From Candidatus Muproteobacteria bacterium RIFCSPHIGHO2_01_FULL_65_16 (GTDB taxonomy: Bacteria; Pseudomonadota; Gammaproteobacteria; Acidiferrobacterales; Sulfurifustaceae): a stretch of DNA of 16,341 nt. Shown piece by piece: positions 8,231 through 15,777 of the stretch. Below the pieces are notes generated by a model. That model made no database searches and was not told where the DNA came from. It worked only from the letters and a program-made list of their open reading frames with translations. The position numbers and the translations under genes are program-made. Where the stretch lies: NCBI GenBank assembly GCA_001785175.1, contig MFSY01000032.1, forward strand, positions 7,276-23,616, given 5' to 3'. How positions within the stretch are numbered: the first letter of the stretch is position 1; every line of letters starts with the position of its first letter.

Positions 8231-9211
8231 TTAAATCCTTCCCATGACCTTGAGCGCCGCCTGGTACACGTCATCGGCGTTCGGGATGGCGACCTTTTCC
8301 AGGTTCTCCGCGTACGGCACCGGCACGTCGGCGGCGTGGATGCGCACCGGCTGGGCGTCGAGCGCGAAGAAACATTCCTCGATCACGGTCGCCATGATCT
8401 CGGCGCCCACCCCGACGGCGGCCTCGTCCTCCTCCGCGATCACCACGCGGTGGGTCTTCTCCACCGAGCGCCGGATGGTTTCGCGGTCGAGCGGTTTCAG
8501 GGCGCGCAGATCAATAACCTCGGCGCTGACGCCGTCCTGCTCGAGCCGCTTCGCCGTCTCCAGGCACATGTGCAGCGAGAGGTTGTAACCGATGAGCGTT
8601 ATATCCGTGCCGCGGCGCACGATCTCGGCGCCCTCGAGCGGGCGGAAATACTCATGGTCCGGAATCTCCTCCTTGAGATTGTACATGCGCTCGTGCTCGA
8701 TCACGATCACCGGGTCGTTGCAGCGCACCGCGCTTTTCAGCATGCCGCAGGCGTCGAGCGGCCCGCGCGGGGTAACCACGCGCAGTCCCGAGGTGGACAT
8801 GAACACGCGCGCCAGCCGCGCCGAGTGCTGCGCCGCGAGCTGGTGCGCCGTGCCGCCGGGGGTGCGCATGACGATCGGGCAGGTGGCGCGCCCGCCGGAC
8901 ATGTAGCGGATCTTGGCGGCGGCGTTGATCAGGGTGTCGAGCGCGAGCAGCGCGAAATTGATGGACATGATCTCGATGATCGGCCGCATGCCCGCCATGG
9001 AGGCGCCGATGCCGATACCGGTGAAGGAGTTCTCGGAGATGGGCGTGTCTATGACGCGCTTTTCGCCGTACTTCTGATAGAGCCCGGAGGTCGCCTTGTA
9101 GGTGCCGCCTATGAGGCCCACGTCCTCGCCCATGACGATCACATTCGGGTCGCGCGCCAGCTCCTCGTCGTGCGCCCGGCGGATCGCCTCCCAGTAAGCC
9201 AGTTCTGCCAT
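8231..9211 (-). CDS. pdhB: Pyruvate dehydrogenase E1 component, beta subunit
   Basis: Beta subunit of the alpha2-beta2 thiamine-diphosphate E1 that decarboxylates pyruvate and acylates the lipoyl group of E2. It has 326 residues, the usual size. Visible marks are VMGEDVG (residues 25-31), the catalytic-glutamate segment DTPISENSFTGIGIGASM, RTPGGTAHQLAAQHSARL, which contacts the cofactor region, and the transketolase C-terminal domain from about residue 200 (DITLIGYN, VIDLRALKPLD). The start at 9211 is preceded by AAGGA at 8-9 nt; an upstream in-frame ATG at 9280 would add 23 residues without family similarity. Middle gene of the operon. Acetoin or branched-chain substrates are possible for this family, but no aco regulator or bkd gene lies nearby. 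Confidence 0.96.
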   Translation of the reverse strand: MAELAYWEAIRRAHDEELARDPNVIVMGEDVGLIGGTYKATSGLYQKYGEKRVIDTPISENSFTGIGIGASMAGMRPIIEIMSINFALLALDTLINAAAKIRYMSGGRATCPIVMRTPGGTAHQLAAQHSARLARVFMSTSGLRVVTPRGPLDACGMLKSAVRCNDPVIVIEHERMYNLKEEIPDHEYFRPLEGAEIVRRGTDITLIGYNLSLHMCLETAKRLEQDGVSAEVIDLRALKPLDRETIRRSVEKTHRVVIAEEDEAAVGVGAEIMATVIEECFFALDAQPVRIHAADVPVPYAENLEKVAIPNADDVYQAALKVMGRI

Positions 9212-9269
9212 TGTGGAATCCTTGATTCTTCGCTCTGCTGAATTCGGGTTTCGCGTCTTCGCTTTAGTG

Positions 9270-9338
9270 GCTGTCAGCAATCAGCTTTCAGCGGTCAGCT
9301 AGACCCGGTTTTGCTGATAGCTGATAGCTAATAGCTGT
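9270..9338. repeat. Inverted tandem 7-mer element D (AGCTATC/TCAGC type)
   Basis: Left arm 9270-9300 (units GTCAGCA, ATCAGCT, TTCAGCG, GTCAGCT) and right arm 9312-9338, whose reverse complement is AGCTATT-AGCTATC-AGCTATC-AGC. The two are inverted about an 11-bp spacer. The last codons and the TAG stop of pdhA (9328-9330) are inside the right arm. It lies between pdhA and pdhB. Confidence 0.85.
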
Positions 9339-10335
9339 TTTGCAACGGCCCGATCCAGCGCGGGTCGGGGTTGTCGTCGAGCACGTACTTGTTGAGATCC
9401 TCCACCCGCGGCGCCGGGCTCTCCTCGGCGAACTTGACGATGTCGTTTTCGATCATGGCGTCAATCTCCTGCTCCATGGCCTTGATGTCGGCGTCGGTGA
9501 CGACGCCGGCCTGCTTGAGTTTCCGGTCGTAGATCCTGATCGGATCGCGCTCCTGCCACTGCCGCTCCTCGTCCTTGCTGCGGTAGAGCGCGGTCTTGTC
9601 CGACATCGAGTGGCCGCGGTAACGATAGGTGAGATATTCGATGAAATACGGCCCCTTGCCTCCGCGCACATGGTCAACCGCCTTCTTGGCCGACTCCATG
9701 ACCACCTCGATGTCCTGGCCGTCGTGCTGGCTCGACGGGATGTTGTAGCCGCAGACGCGCTTGTACTGGTCCACCACCGCGGTCGAGCGATCCACGCGCG
9801 TGCCGATGGCGTAGCGGTTGTTCTCGCACACGAACAGCACCGGCAGCTTCCAGACCGAGGCCATGTTCATGGTCTCGTGGAACGTCCCCTGGTTGTTCGC
9901 GCCCTCGCCGAGGAAGCAGATGGCGATCTGGTCCGTGCCCTTGTGCTTGCAGGCGAGCGCCAGTCCCGCGGCCAGCGGAAACGGCTGGCCCACGAGGGCG
10001 TAGCCGCCCATGAAATTGACCGTGGGATCGAAGATGTGCATCGAGCCGCCGCGCCCGCGCGAGCTGCCGGTCTCCTTGCCGTAGAGCTCGGCCATGACCT
10101 CGCGCGCCGGCGCGCCGGTCTTGATGGCGTGGATGTGGTCGCGGTAGCCGGTGATGATGTAATCGTGTTTCACCCGGGCCATCTCGAGCACCCCGGTGGC
10201 CACGGCCTCCTGCCCGACATACAGGTGCAGAAATCCGCCGATCTTGTGTTCCATGTAGGCCTCGAAGCAGCGCTCTTCGAAGCGGCGGTAAAAGATCATC
10301 TCCCGCAACAGACGTTTCTGGTCGGCTGGTTTCAT
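9328..10335 (-). CDS. pdhA: Pyruvate dehydrogenase E1 component, alpha subunit
   Basis: Alpha subunit of the heterotetrameric E1, which holds the thiamine diphosphate site. It has 335 residues. The thiamine motif G-D/E-G-x(26)-N-N is GEG at 143-145 and NN at 172-173 (FVCENN); Glu for the commoner Asp in GDG is a mild variation. Other marks are RDHIHAIKTG, GRGGSMHIFD, VGQPFPLAAGLALA and the flexible loop YRYRGHSMSD. The ATG at 10335 has GGGAG just upstream. First gene of the pdhA-pdhB-E2E3 operon on the minus strand, divergent from the 34-aa peptide gene. The C-terminal residues NSY and the stop are encoded by a repeat arm (element D), so the original C-terminus may have been slightly altered. 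Confidence 0.96.
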   Translation of the reverse strand: MKPADQKRLLREMIFYRRFEERCFEAYMEHKIGGFLHLYVGQEAVATGVLEMARVKHDYIITGYRDHIHAIKTGAPAREVMAELYGKETGSSRGRGGSMHIFDPTVNFMGGYALVGQPFPLAAGLALACKHKGTDQIAICFLGEGANNQGTFHETMNMASVWKLPVLFVCENNRYAIGTRVDRSTAVVDQYKRVCGYNIPSSQHDGQDIEVVMESAKKAVDHVRGGKGPYFIEYLTYRYRGHSMSDKTALYRSKDEERQWQERDPIRIYDRKLKQAGVVTDADIKAMEQEIDAMIENDIVKFAEESPAPRVEDLNKYVLDDNPDPRWIGPLQNSY

Positions 10336-10730
10336 GTCTCCCTGGAGTTCGGGCCGGAGTGGTTAATGGATCGGATGTGCTGGATGCTTCAGGCTCTTCG
10401 GATGTTTAGCTACCTTCCCCTGAACCTTCATCATCCCCCTTATAATTGGCCCGCTTTTGCGCGCGGTATGATCGTTTTTTTAACCAACTTGGTCAAGGCG
10501 AACCGCCTTTTCCGTCAGGCGCCTGTTTCGGTGCCGGTGCGGCTCACAGAACTGGCGCCGCCGCGGTCTTCGGACAGTTTCTGATTCGACCCACAAGATT
10601 TGACCGCGCCCACATTGTCAAACTTGCGCCTTCGCTTGCATCTGCATCGTCCGACGCGCGCTACCGTCACCTAAAATGTTCGCAAGCTTTAGACGATCCC
10701 TCATTCAAAGTAGGTATATCCAAATGAGAG
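10336..10730. other. Divergent intergenic region upstream of pdhA
   Basis: About 395 bp without a convincing gene. It must hold the pdhA operon promoter, but I could not choose one. There is a plus-strand TATAAT at 10441-10446 with no good -35, and on the minus strand a TTGACC (10491-10496) with a poor partner -10. A 93-codon plus-strand frame (10446-10727) has no recognisable domain or ribosome binding site and is probably spurious. Confidence 0.4.
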
Positions 10731-10759
10731 TTGAAATCATTCTAAATCTGACGTAATTT
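10731..10759 (+). promoter_or_regulatory. Candidate sigma-70 promoter for the 34-aa peptide/PuuD-like operon
   Basis: TTGAAA (10731-10736), a 17-bp spacer, and TAATTT (10754-10759), in an AT-rich stretch directly upstream of the small membrane peptide gene. The predicted leader is about 48 nt. The fit to consensus is good but untested. Confidence 0.5.
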
Positions 10760-10813
10760 AATCTGAGTAAAGCAGTCAACAATTGGCCTTTAATAAATTG
10801 CGAGGGATATGTC

Positions 10814-10918
10814 ATGAAAAACCCGCTTGATTCCATTTGGGGCACCATCATTTCGGGGCTGATTCTCACGGCAATTCTGTATTTCGTCGCCCGTAATTTT
10901 CTGGTTGCAAGCACCTAA
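10814..10918 (+). CDS. Small single-pass membrane peptide (34 aa)
   Basis: A 34-residue frame with the layout of a real small membrane protein. A short polar N-terminus (MKNPLDSIW) is followed by one hydrophobic helix of about 20 residues (GTIISGLILTAILYFVA) and a short basic and polar tail (RNFLVAST). A GAGGG Shine-Dalgarno lies about 6-7 nt upstream of the ATG, and a good candidate promoter lies about 55 nt above that. The PuuD-like membrane gene starts 39 bp downstream with its own AAGGAGG site, so the two look like an operon. I do not recognise a family. It may be an accessory subunit of the downstream membrane protein, but that is inferred only from position. Confidence 0.68.
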   Translation: MKNPLDSIWGTIISGLILTAILYFVARNFLVAST

Positions 10919-10957
10919 CCCCATATCCCGGAAAGGATTTTTAAGGAGGATCCAAAC

Positions 10958-11452
10958 ATGAACGCAGAATTGATTCTCGACCGCTGGCTGCATGTTGTCG
11001 CCGGTATCACTTGGATCGGCCTGCTTTATTACTTCAATCTGGTGCAGACACCGGGGTTGGCCGCCGCCAAGGCGGACGGTAGCGCCGCCGGCATCACCAG
11101 ACACATCGCGCCCCGGGCCCTGCTCTGGTTCCGTTGGGCGGCCGTGGTCACCTGGCTGAGCGGCGCGGCTTACCTTCTTCGCGCCGCCAATCTGAGCCTG
11201 ACGGATGCCTTCCTGCTGCAGGGGGCAAGCGCCCTGATCGGCGTCGGCGCCTGGCTCGGCACCATAATGCTCTTCAATGTCTGGGTGCTGATCTGGCCCA
11301 ACCAGAAGAAGGTCCTGGGCATAGTTCTAGCCGACGACGCGGCCAAGGCCCGGGCCGGGCGCGTGGCCTTCCTGGCCTCGCGCACAAACCTCATGCTTTC
11401 GATTCCCATGGCCTTTTTCATGGTCGCGGGCCCGCACGGCCTGCCAGTCTGA
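10958..11452 (+). CDS. PuuD-like (urate oxidase N-terminal domain) integral membrane protein
   Basis: A 164-residue membrane protein with about four transmembrane helices: residues 9-30 (WLHVVAGITWIGLLYYFN), 54-75, 84-113 and 140-158. The N-terminal HxxxGxxWIGxxYYFNxxQ pattern and length fit the membrane domain placed at the N-terminus of PuuD-type urate hydroxylases (DUF989/PF06181). The C-terminal cytochrome c domain of true PuuD is absent, so uric acid oxidation should not be assumed. The conserved histidine near the membrane face may bind haem or metal, which is an inference from the related family. It has an excellent AAGGAGG ribosome binding site, follows the 34-aa peptide gene, and is closed by a strong terminator. 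Confidence 0.75.
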   Translation: MNAELILDRWLHVVAGITWIGLLYYFNLVQTPGLAAAKADGSAAGITRHIAPRALLWFRWAAVVTWLSGAAYLLRAANLSLTDAFLLQGASALIGVGAWLGTIMLFNVWVLIWPNQKKVLGIVLADDAAKARAGRVAFLASRTNLMLSIPMAFFMVAGPHGLPV

Positions 11453-11470
11453 CATTCAGGCCCACGCCAA

Positions 11471-11498
11471 AAGGCCCGGCCGAGCCGGGCCTTTTTTA
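11471..11498 (+). terminator. Strong Rho-independent terminator
   Basis: A perfect 10-bp stem, AAGGCCCGGC-CGA-GCCGGGCCTT, runs into TTTTTTATT, 18 bp after the stop of the PuuD-like gene. The A-rich left side also gives it some potential on the minus strand. Confidence 0.93.
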
Positions 11499-11509
11499 TT
11501 TCAAAAACC

Positions 11510-11537
11510 TTGCGTTATTGGGCCTAATAGTTAGAAT
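11510..11537 (+). promoter_or_regulatory. Candidate promoter for argD-argF
   Basis: TTGCGT (11510-11515), a 16-bp spacer and TAGAAT (11532-11537), in the short AT-rich interval after the upstream terminator. The -10 is near consensus and the -35 is weak. It would start transcription just before the leader hairpin at 11551. Confidence 0.35.
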
Positions 11538-11550
11538 TTCTTTTTGGCAT

Positions 11551-11585
11551 GGCGCCCTGCTCGCAGGGCGCCTTTCTCTTTTTGG
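11551..11585 (+). terminator. Terminator-like hairpin in the argD leader (possible attenuator)
   Basis: GGCGCCCTG-CTCG-CAGGGCGCC, a perfect 9-bp GC-rich stem, is followed by TTTCTCTTTTTGG. It lies 13 bp before the argD ATG and downstream of the only plausible argD promoter, so it could prematurely stop argDF transcription. Its T-run is interrupted by C, and it may instead be a second terminator for the upstream operon. Confidence 0.6.
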
Positions 11586-11597
11586 TGGCCGTGAATC

Positions 11598-12779
11598 ATG
11601 TCTAGTCAGTATCAGATGCCGTTCATCACCCGCCTGCCGGTCGCCTTCGTGCGCGGCGAGGGGGTCTGGCTGTGGGACGACAAGGGCAACAAATATCTCG
11701 ACGCCCTCGCCGGCGTCGCCGTCTGCGGCCTGGGCCACGCCCATCCCGCGGTCACGGCTGCGGTCTGCGACCAAGCCGGCAAGCTCATCCATACCTCCAA
11801 CTGGTATGACATTCCCCTGCAAGAGGCCTTGGCCGAGCGCATCTGCCGCCTGGCGTCCATGGACAGCGCCTTCTTCTGCAATTCCGGCGCCGAGGCCAAC
11901 GAGGCGGCGATCAAGCTCGCGCGCCTGTACGGGCATAACCGCAAGGTCGTCAACCCCGCCATCATCGTCACCGAAGGCAGCTTTCACGGCCGCACCCTGG
12001 CGACCCTCAGCGCCACGGGCAACCGCAAGATCCAGGCCGGCTTCGAGCCCCTGGTGCAGGGCTTCTACCGCGTGCCGTACAACGACCTCGCCTCGATCCG
12101 GCAGGTGGCCGACCATCACGCGGAGGTCGTCGCGATCCTGGTGGAGCCGATCGAGGGCGAGGGCGGTATAGCGATCCCCGACCCCGGTTATCTCAAGGGC
12201 CTGCGTAAAATCTGCGACGAGCGCGGCTGGCTGCTGCTGCTCGATGAAATCCAGACCGGCCTGTGCCGCACGGGGAAATGGTTCGCCTGCCAGCACGAAG
12301 GCGTGGTGCCCGACGTGCTGACGCTCGCCAAGGGCCTGGGCAACGGCGTGCCCATCGGGGCGTGCCTCGCGCGCGGCGCGGCGGCCGCGGTCTTCCAGCC
12401 GGGCAGCCACGGCTCCACCTTCGGCGGCAACCCGCTCGCCTGCCGCGCGGCGCTGGCCGTGCTCGAGGTCCTGGAGACAGGCAAATACGAGCGGCGCGCG
12501 GAGCAACTGGGCGAGCGCCTGCGCGACGGGTTCAAACAACGCCTGGCCGGCGTCGCCGGCGTCAGGGACATCCGCGGAATGGGGCTGATGCTGGCGCTCG
12601 AGCTCGACCGGCCGTGCAAGGAACTGATGACGGACGCGCTCGCGCGCGGCCTGCTGATCAACGTCACGGCCGAAAAGGTGGTGCGCCTGCTGCCGCCGCT
12701 GATCCTGAGCGACGACGAGGCCGAGCGCCTGGTGCGCGACCTTTCGGAGGTCGTGCGCGCGTTCCTGGAGAAAAAGTGA
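11598..12779 (+). CDS. argD: Acetylornithine/succinyldiaminopimelate aminotransferase
   Basis: PLP-dependent class III aminotransferase that makes N-acetylornithine from N-acetylglutamate semialdehyde; many members also serve lysine synthesis. It has 393 residues, the usual length. Marks in order are [17 protein letters not shown] (residues 34-50), [46 protein letters not shown], and the PLP lysine K245 in [13 protein letters not shown]. The family's usual GxGRTG is GLCRTG here. The downstream argF start overlaps its stop (GTGA), so the two are translationally coupled. A GGTGG upstream of the ATG may be the ribosome binding site. A terminator-like hairpin sits in the leader. Confidence 0.96.
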   Translation: MSSQYQMPFITRLPVAFVRGEGVWLWDDKGNKYLDALAGVAVCGLGHAHPAVTAAVCDQAGKLIHTSNWYDIPLQEALAERICRLASMDSAFFCNSGAEANEAAIKLARLYGHNRKVVNPAIIVTEGSFHGRTLATLSATGNRKIQAGFEPLVQGFYRVPYNDLASIRQVADHHAEVVAILVEPIEGEGGIAIPDPGYLKGLRKICDERGWLLLLDEIQTGLCRTGKWFACQHEGVVPDVLTLAKGLGNGVPIGACLARGAAAAVFQPGSHGSTFGGNPLACRAALAVLEVLETGKYERRAEQLGERLRDGFKQRLAGVAGVRDIRGMGLMLALELDRPCKELMTDALARGLLINVTAEKVVRLLPPLILSDDEAERLVRDLSEVVRAFLEKK

Positions 12780-13690
12780 AACCGCGTCATTTCCTGACCC
12801 TGGCGGACTTGAGCCCGGCCGAGCTCAAGGGTCTGCTCGCGCGCGCCGCCGAGCTCAAGGCGCGGCATAAGAGCGGCGCGTCCGACGCGCCGCTGCGCGG
12901 CAAGACCATGGCCATGATCTTCGAGAGATCGTCCACGCGCACGCGCGTGTCGTTCGAGGCCGGCATGGCCCAGCTCGGCGGGGCGTCCATATTTCTATCG
13001 CCGCGCGACACCCATCTCGATCGCGGCGAGCCGGTGGAGGACACCGCGCGCGTCATGTCGCGCATGGTGGACGTGATCGTGATCCGCGCCGGGAACCACG
13101 CCATGCTCGAACGCTTCGCCGCGCACTCGCGCGCGCCGGTGATCAACGCGCTCACCGACAGACACCACCCCTGCCAGTTGCTCGCCGACGTCCAGACCTG
13201 GAGCGAGCGGCGCGGCGACATCCGCGGCCAGACCGCGGCCTGGATCGGCGACGGCAACAACGTCTGCCATTCCTGGATCCAGGCCGCGCTCCGGTTCGAC
13301 TTCAATCTCAGGATCGCCACGCCCCGCGGCTACGAACCAGACGCGGAGCTGGTGCGGGCATCCGAGGGCCGGGTGACGCTGACCGACGACCCGGCCGCGG
13401 CGGTGGCCGGCGCCGACGTGGTCGTCACCGATACCTGGGCCAGCATGGGTCAGGAGGGCGAAAAGGCGGAACGCCTCGCGGCGTTTCGCGGCTTCACCGT
13501 GGACGGCGCGCTCATGCGGCGCGCCGGCAAGGACGCGCTCTTCATGCACTGCCTGCCGGCCTACCGCGGCCACGAGGTCGCCGCCGAGGTCATAGACGGG
13601 CCGCAGAGCGTGGTCTGGGACGAGGCCGAAAACCGCCTGCACGCCCAGAAGGCGCTGCTTGAGTTCCTGTTGCTGGGAAAACCGAAATAA
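12776..13690 (+). CDS. argF: Ornithine carbamoyltransferase
   Basis: Transfers the carbamoyl group from carbamoyl phosphate to ornithine to give citrulline. With the GTG start at 12776 the protein has 304 residues, typical of the anabolic enzyme. The carbamoyl-phosphate motif is SSTRTR (about residues 52-57), with HHPCQLLAD near 130 (the family HPxQ), DTWASMGQE near 220 for ornithine (family DxxxSMG), and HCLPAYRG near 258. A longer reading in the same frame that begins inside argD is not the gene. The GTG overlaps the argD TGA, giving an argDF pair. A 14-bp palindrome, CCCGGCGCGCCGGG (13692-13705), follows the stop but has no T-tract. Confidence 0.97.
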   Translation: MKPRHFLTLADLSPAELKGLLARAAELKARHKSGASDAPLRGKTMAMIFERSSTRTRVSFEAGMAQLGGASIFLSPRDTHLDRGEPVEDTARVMSRMVDVIVIRAGNHAMLERFAAHSRAPVINALTDRHHPCQLLADVQTWSERRGDIRGQTAAWIGDGNNVCHSWIQAALRFDFNLRIATPRGYEPDAELVRASEGRVTLTDDPAAAVAGADVVVTDTWASMGQEGEKAERLAAFRGFTVDGALMRRAGKDALFMHCLPAYRGHEVAAEVIDGPQSVVWDEAENRLHAQKALLEFLLLGKPK

Positions 13691-13730
13691 GCCCGGCGCG
13701 CCGGGGAGGACCTGATTTAAGTATGATTAT

Positions 13731-13924
13731 TCAACGCAGAGGCGCAGAGACGCGGAGAGAATAAGCTATCAGCTAAAGCCCAAGTAGGTTGGGTTGAGCG
13801 AAGCGAAACCCAACAAATCGTTGGGTTACGGCGCTTCGCGCCTAACCCAACCTACATTGAAACCATTTTGAGATAGACTCTAAACAAAAAATCTCTGCGC
13901 CTTCGCGCCTTTGCGTCAAAAACT
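13731..13924. repeat. Nested composite repeat element E between argF and sat-cysC
   Basis: The outer arms are inverted tandem 8-mers of the CGCAAAGG/CGCAGAGA type, 13732-13759 and 13892-13917. Inside the left arm lies a short piece of the D-type unit (AGCTATCAGCTAAAGC, about 13764-13779), and inside that the palindromic GTAGGTTGGGTT element (13784-13855). On the minus strand the right arm is led by GAGTTTTTGACGCAAAGG, matching element B at the argG/E2-E3 junction. The whole region lies between two converging genes and could serve as a bidirectional terminator. Confidence 0.85.
13784..13855. repeat. Palindromic GTAGGTTGGGTT repeat (REP/MITE-like)
   Basis: A 72-bp element bounded by perfect 12-bp inverted ends, GTAGGTTGGGTT and AACCCAACCTAC. 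Internally it has a second dyad (AACCCAAC-AAATC-GTTGGGTT) and GCGAAGCG/CGCTTCGC pieces. From memory, closely similar GTAGGTTGGGTT...AACCCAAC repeats are common between genes in many proteobacteria, with no settled function. Confidence 0.85.
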
Positions 13925-13953
13925 CATATAACCAGAGATTTTCCAGGTTGGCT

Positions 13954-15777
13954 TTACCGCGCCGGGCGCGGCTCCGCTTCCGGCCGCTGAGTCCGCGGCG
14001 CCGCTTGCGCCTCGGGCGCCACGTGGCCGGCGTCGGCGGCGTCGGCCGGCGGCTCGATCAGCCCGCCCGCGAACAGATAAGCCAGGATATCGTCCGCCGC
14101 CTGCTGCGGCGAGATGTTCGAGGTGTCAATGGCGATCTCCGCCGCCGTCGGCGCCTCGTAGGGATCGGACACGCCGGTGAAGTTCTTGATCAGACCGGCG
14201 CGCGCCCGGGCGTACAGCCCCTTGCGGTCGCGCGTCTCGCACATGGAAATCGGGGTGGCGATATAGACCTCGATGAAGATTCCATGTTGCTCGATCATGC
14301 CCCGCACCTGGGCGCGCGTCTGCGCATAGGGCGCGATCGGGGCGCAGATCACGATGCCGCCGTGGCTGGCGATCAGGCTCGAGACATAGCCGAGCCGCAG
14401 GATATTCAGGTCCCGATGCTCGCGCGAGAACCCAAGCTCGGATGAGAGGTGCTTGCGCACCACGTCGCCGTCGAGCAGCGTCACTGGCCGGCTGCTGACT
14501 TCCATGAGCTTCGCCACCAGCACCTGGGCGACGGTGGATTTGCCGGAGCCGGAGAGGCCGGTGAAAAACAGCGTGATCCCCTGCTGCTGCCGCGGCGGCA
14601 CGATCTGCCGCAGCACCGCCGGATAGGAAAACCACTGCGCGATCTCGTGGCCGCGCTCGGGCCGGCCGAAGGGGCTGTGGCCGTCCGGCACGCTCACGTG
14701 GCGCTGCGATGTGCGTCCGACCAGGAAATGCTCCGGATGGTCCTCCTCGTAAATCAGATTGCGCATCGGCACCAGGCGGACGCCGAGCTCGTGCTCGTGT
14801 CTGGCGGCGAGCTCCAGACCCTGAAACCGGCCGTATACCGGCGCCCCGTCGGCGTACTCCCCCAGATCATGGTGGTCGTGCCCCACGACGAAATGGGTGC
14901 AGCCGTAGTTCTTATTGATGATTGCGTGCCACAGCGTCGCGCGCGGGCCGCACTGGCGCGTGGAAAGATCCAGCAGGTTCAGGCGCGCGCCGTCCGGCGG
15001 GTAGCGGTCCAGCACCGCGCGCAGCGCCCGGGCCCGTGCATAGTGGGTGGTCTCGCCCAGGTCCTTCTTGCCCACCACGCCCTGGATGAGCAGGTGCGCG
15101 TTGTGGGCGCGCGCGATGTTGCGCGTGAATTCCACATGGGCGCGGTGCATGGCCTTGTGTGTCTGGTAGGCGAGAACCAGATGCGTCCCCGCCGCTTGAA
15201 AGGCGGCGCGCAGGGCCGCGGGGGCGCCGCGGAAGGAAAGGAAATCATGGCGCGCGGAAAGCTCCACTACCTCGATCGTACCGGCGACGCAGGCCTCGCC
15301 GGCGACATTGAGCAGATAATTGGCCTCGGGGTGGGTGGGCTTGCTCGTCCCATATAACGCCTCCGCCTCCCGGACCTTGTCCGGCCGCCAGATCTCCGCG
15401 ACCGTCAGCACCGCGATCATCGTCCCTTCGATGTCGCGCAGCGCCACCTTCTGACCCGCGGCCAGGCGTTCGGCGGTGGCGAGCGGCACGTTGAGCGTCA
15501 CGGGGACGGGCCAGAGCGTGCCGTCGGCAAGGCGCATGGAGGAACAGACTTGCTCGTAATCCGCCCGGCCCATGAAGCCGGTGAGCGGCGAGAACGCCCC
15601 CGTCGCCAGCATTTCGAGATCGCACAGCTGCCGGGGATTCAGATCGAGCGAGATGAAATCGCGCGCCGCCGCCTTGAGCTCGGCCGCGCGCTCGGAACTC
15701 ACCTGAAGATTTACCAACGTACCGCCGTGCGGGGGATTCGGGTCACGCCCTGGTCTTAGCAACAGCACTCCGTCCAT
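13954..15777 (-). CDS. sat/cysC: Bifunctional sulfate adenylyltransferase / adenylylsulfate kinase
   Basis: Residues about 1-400 are a homomeric (Sat-type) ATP sulfurylase and about 401-575 an APS kinase; a 30-residue Ala/Pro/Glu-rich tail follows. The pair would convert sulfate and ATP to APS and then PAPS. In Sat I see PHGGTLVNL, DLEMLATGAFSPLTGFMG, QTHKAMHRAH (205-214), GPRATLWHAIINKNYGCTHFVVG and HDHHD. The kinase has Walker A GLSGSGKST (407-415), DGDVVRKHLSSELGFS, FTGVSDPYEAP and GLYARARAG. The Sat H-x-x-H (H211, H214) is present, but the usual R-N-P is H-K-A. I chose the ATG at 15777, with AGG about 9 nt upstream; in-frame starts at 15849 and 15942 read AT-richer leader and are less likely. 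607 residues from this start. Confidence 0.93.
   Translation of the reverse strand: MDGVLLLRPGRDPNPPHGGTLVNLQVSSERAAELKAAARDFISLDLNPRQLCDLEMLATGAFSPLTGFMGRADYEQVCSSMRLADGTLWPVPVTLNVPLATAERLAAGQKVALRDIEGTMIAVLTVAEIWRPDKVREAEALYGTSKPTHPEANYLLNVAGEACVAGTIEVVELSARHDFLSFRGAPAALRAAFQAAGTHLVLAYQTHKAMHRAHVEFTRNIARAHNAHLLIQGVVGKKDLGETTHYARARALRAVLDRYPPDGARLNLLDLSTRQCGPRATLWHAIINKNYGCTHFVVGHDHHDLGEYADGAPVYGRFQGLELAARHEHELGVRLVPMRNLIYEEDHPEHFLVGRTSQRHVSVPDGHSPFGRPERGHEIAQWFSYPAVLRQIVPPRQQQGITLFFTGLSGSGKSTVAQVLVAKLMEVSSRPVTLLDGDVVRKHLSSELGFSREHRDLNILRLGYVSSLIASHGGIVICAPIAPYAQTRAQVRGMIEQHGIFIEVYIATPISMCETRDRKGLYARARAGLIKNFTGVSDPYEAPTAAEIAIDTSNISPQQAADDILAYLFAGGLIEPPADAADAGHVAPEAQAAPRTQRPEAEPRPAR

Noticed and set aside
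10441..10446. Perfect TATAAT as a plus-strand promoter
   Set aside because: No -35-like hexamer at 16-18 bp upstream and no credible gene starting nearby. The next gene has a better-placed promoter at 10731.
10446..10727. 93-codon plus-strand frame upstream of the small membrane peptide
   Set aside because: No Shine-Dalgarno and no recognisable domain; mixed composition in the pdhA upstream region, where promoters are expected. Probably chance.
11549..11605. 18-residue leader-peptide-like frame through the argD hairpin, ending just past the argD ATG
   Set aside because: It contains no arginine codons and has no ribosome binding site, so it does not fit a classic arg leader peptide.
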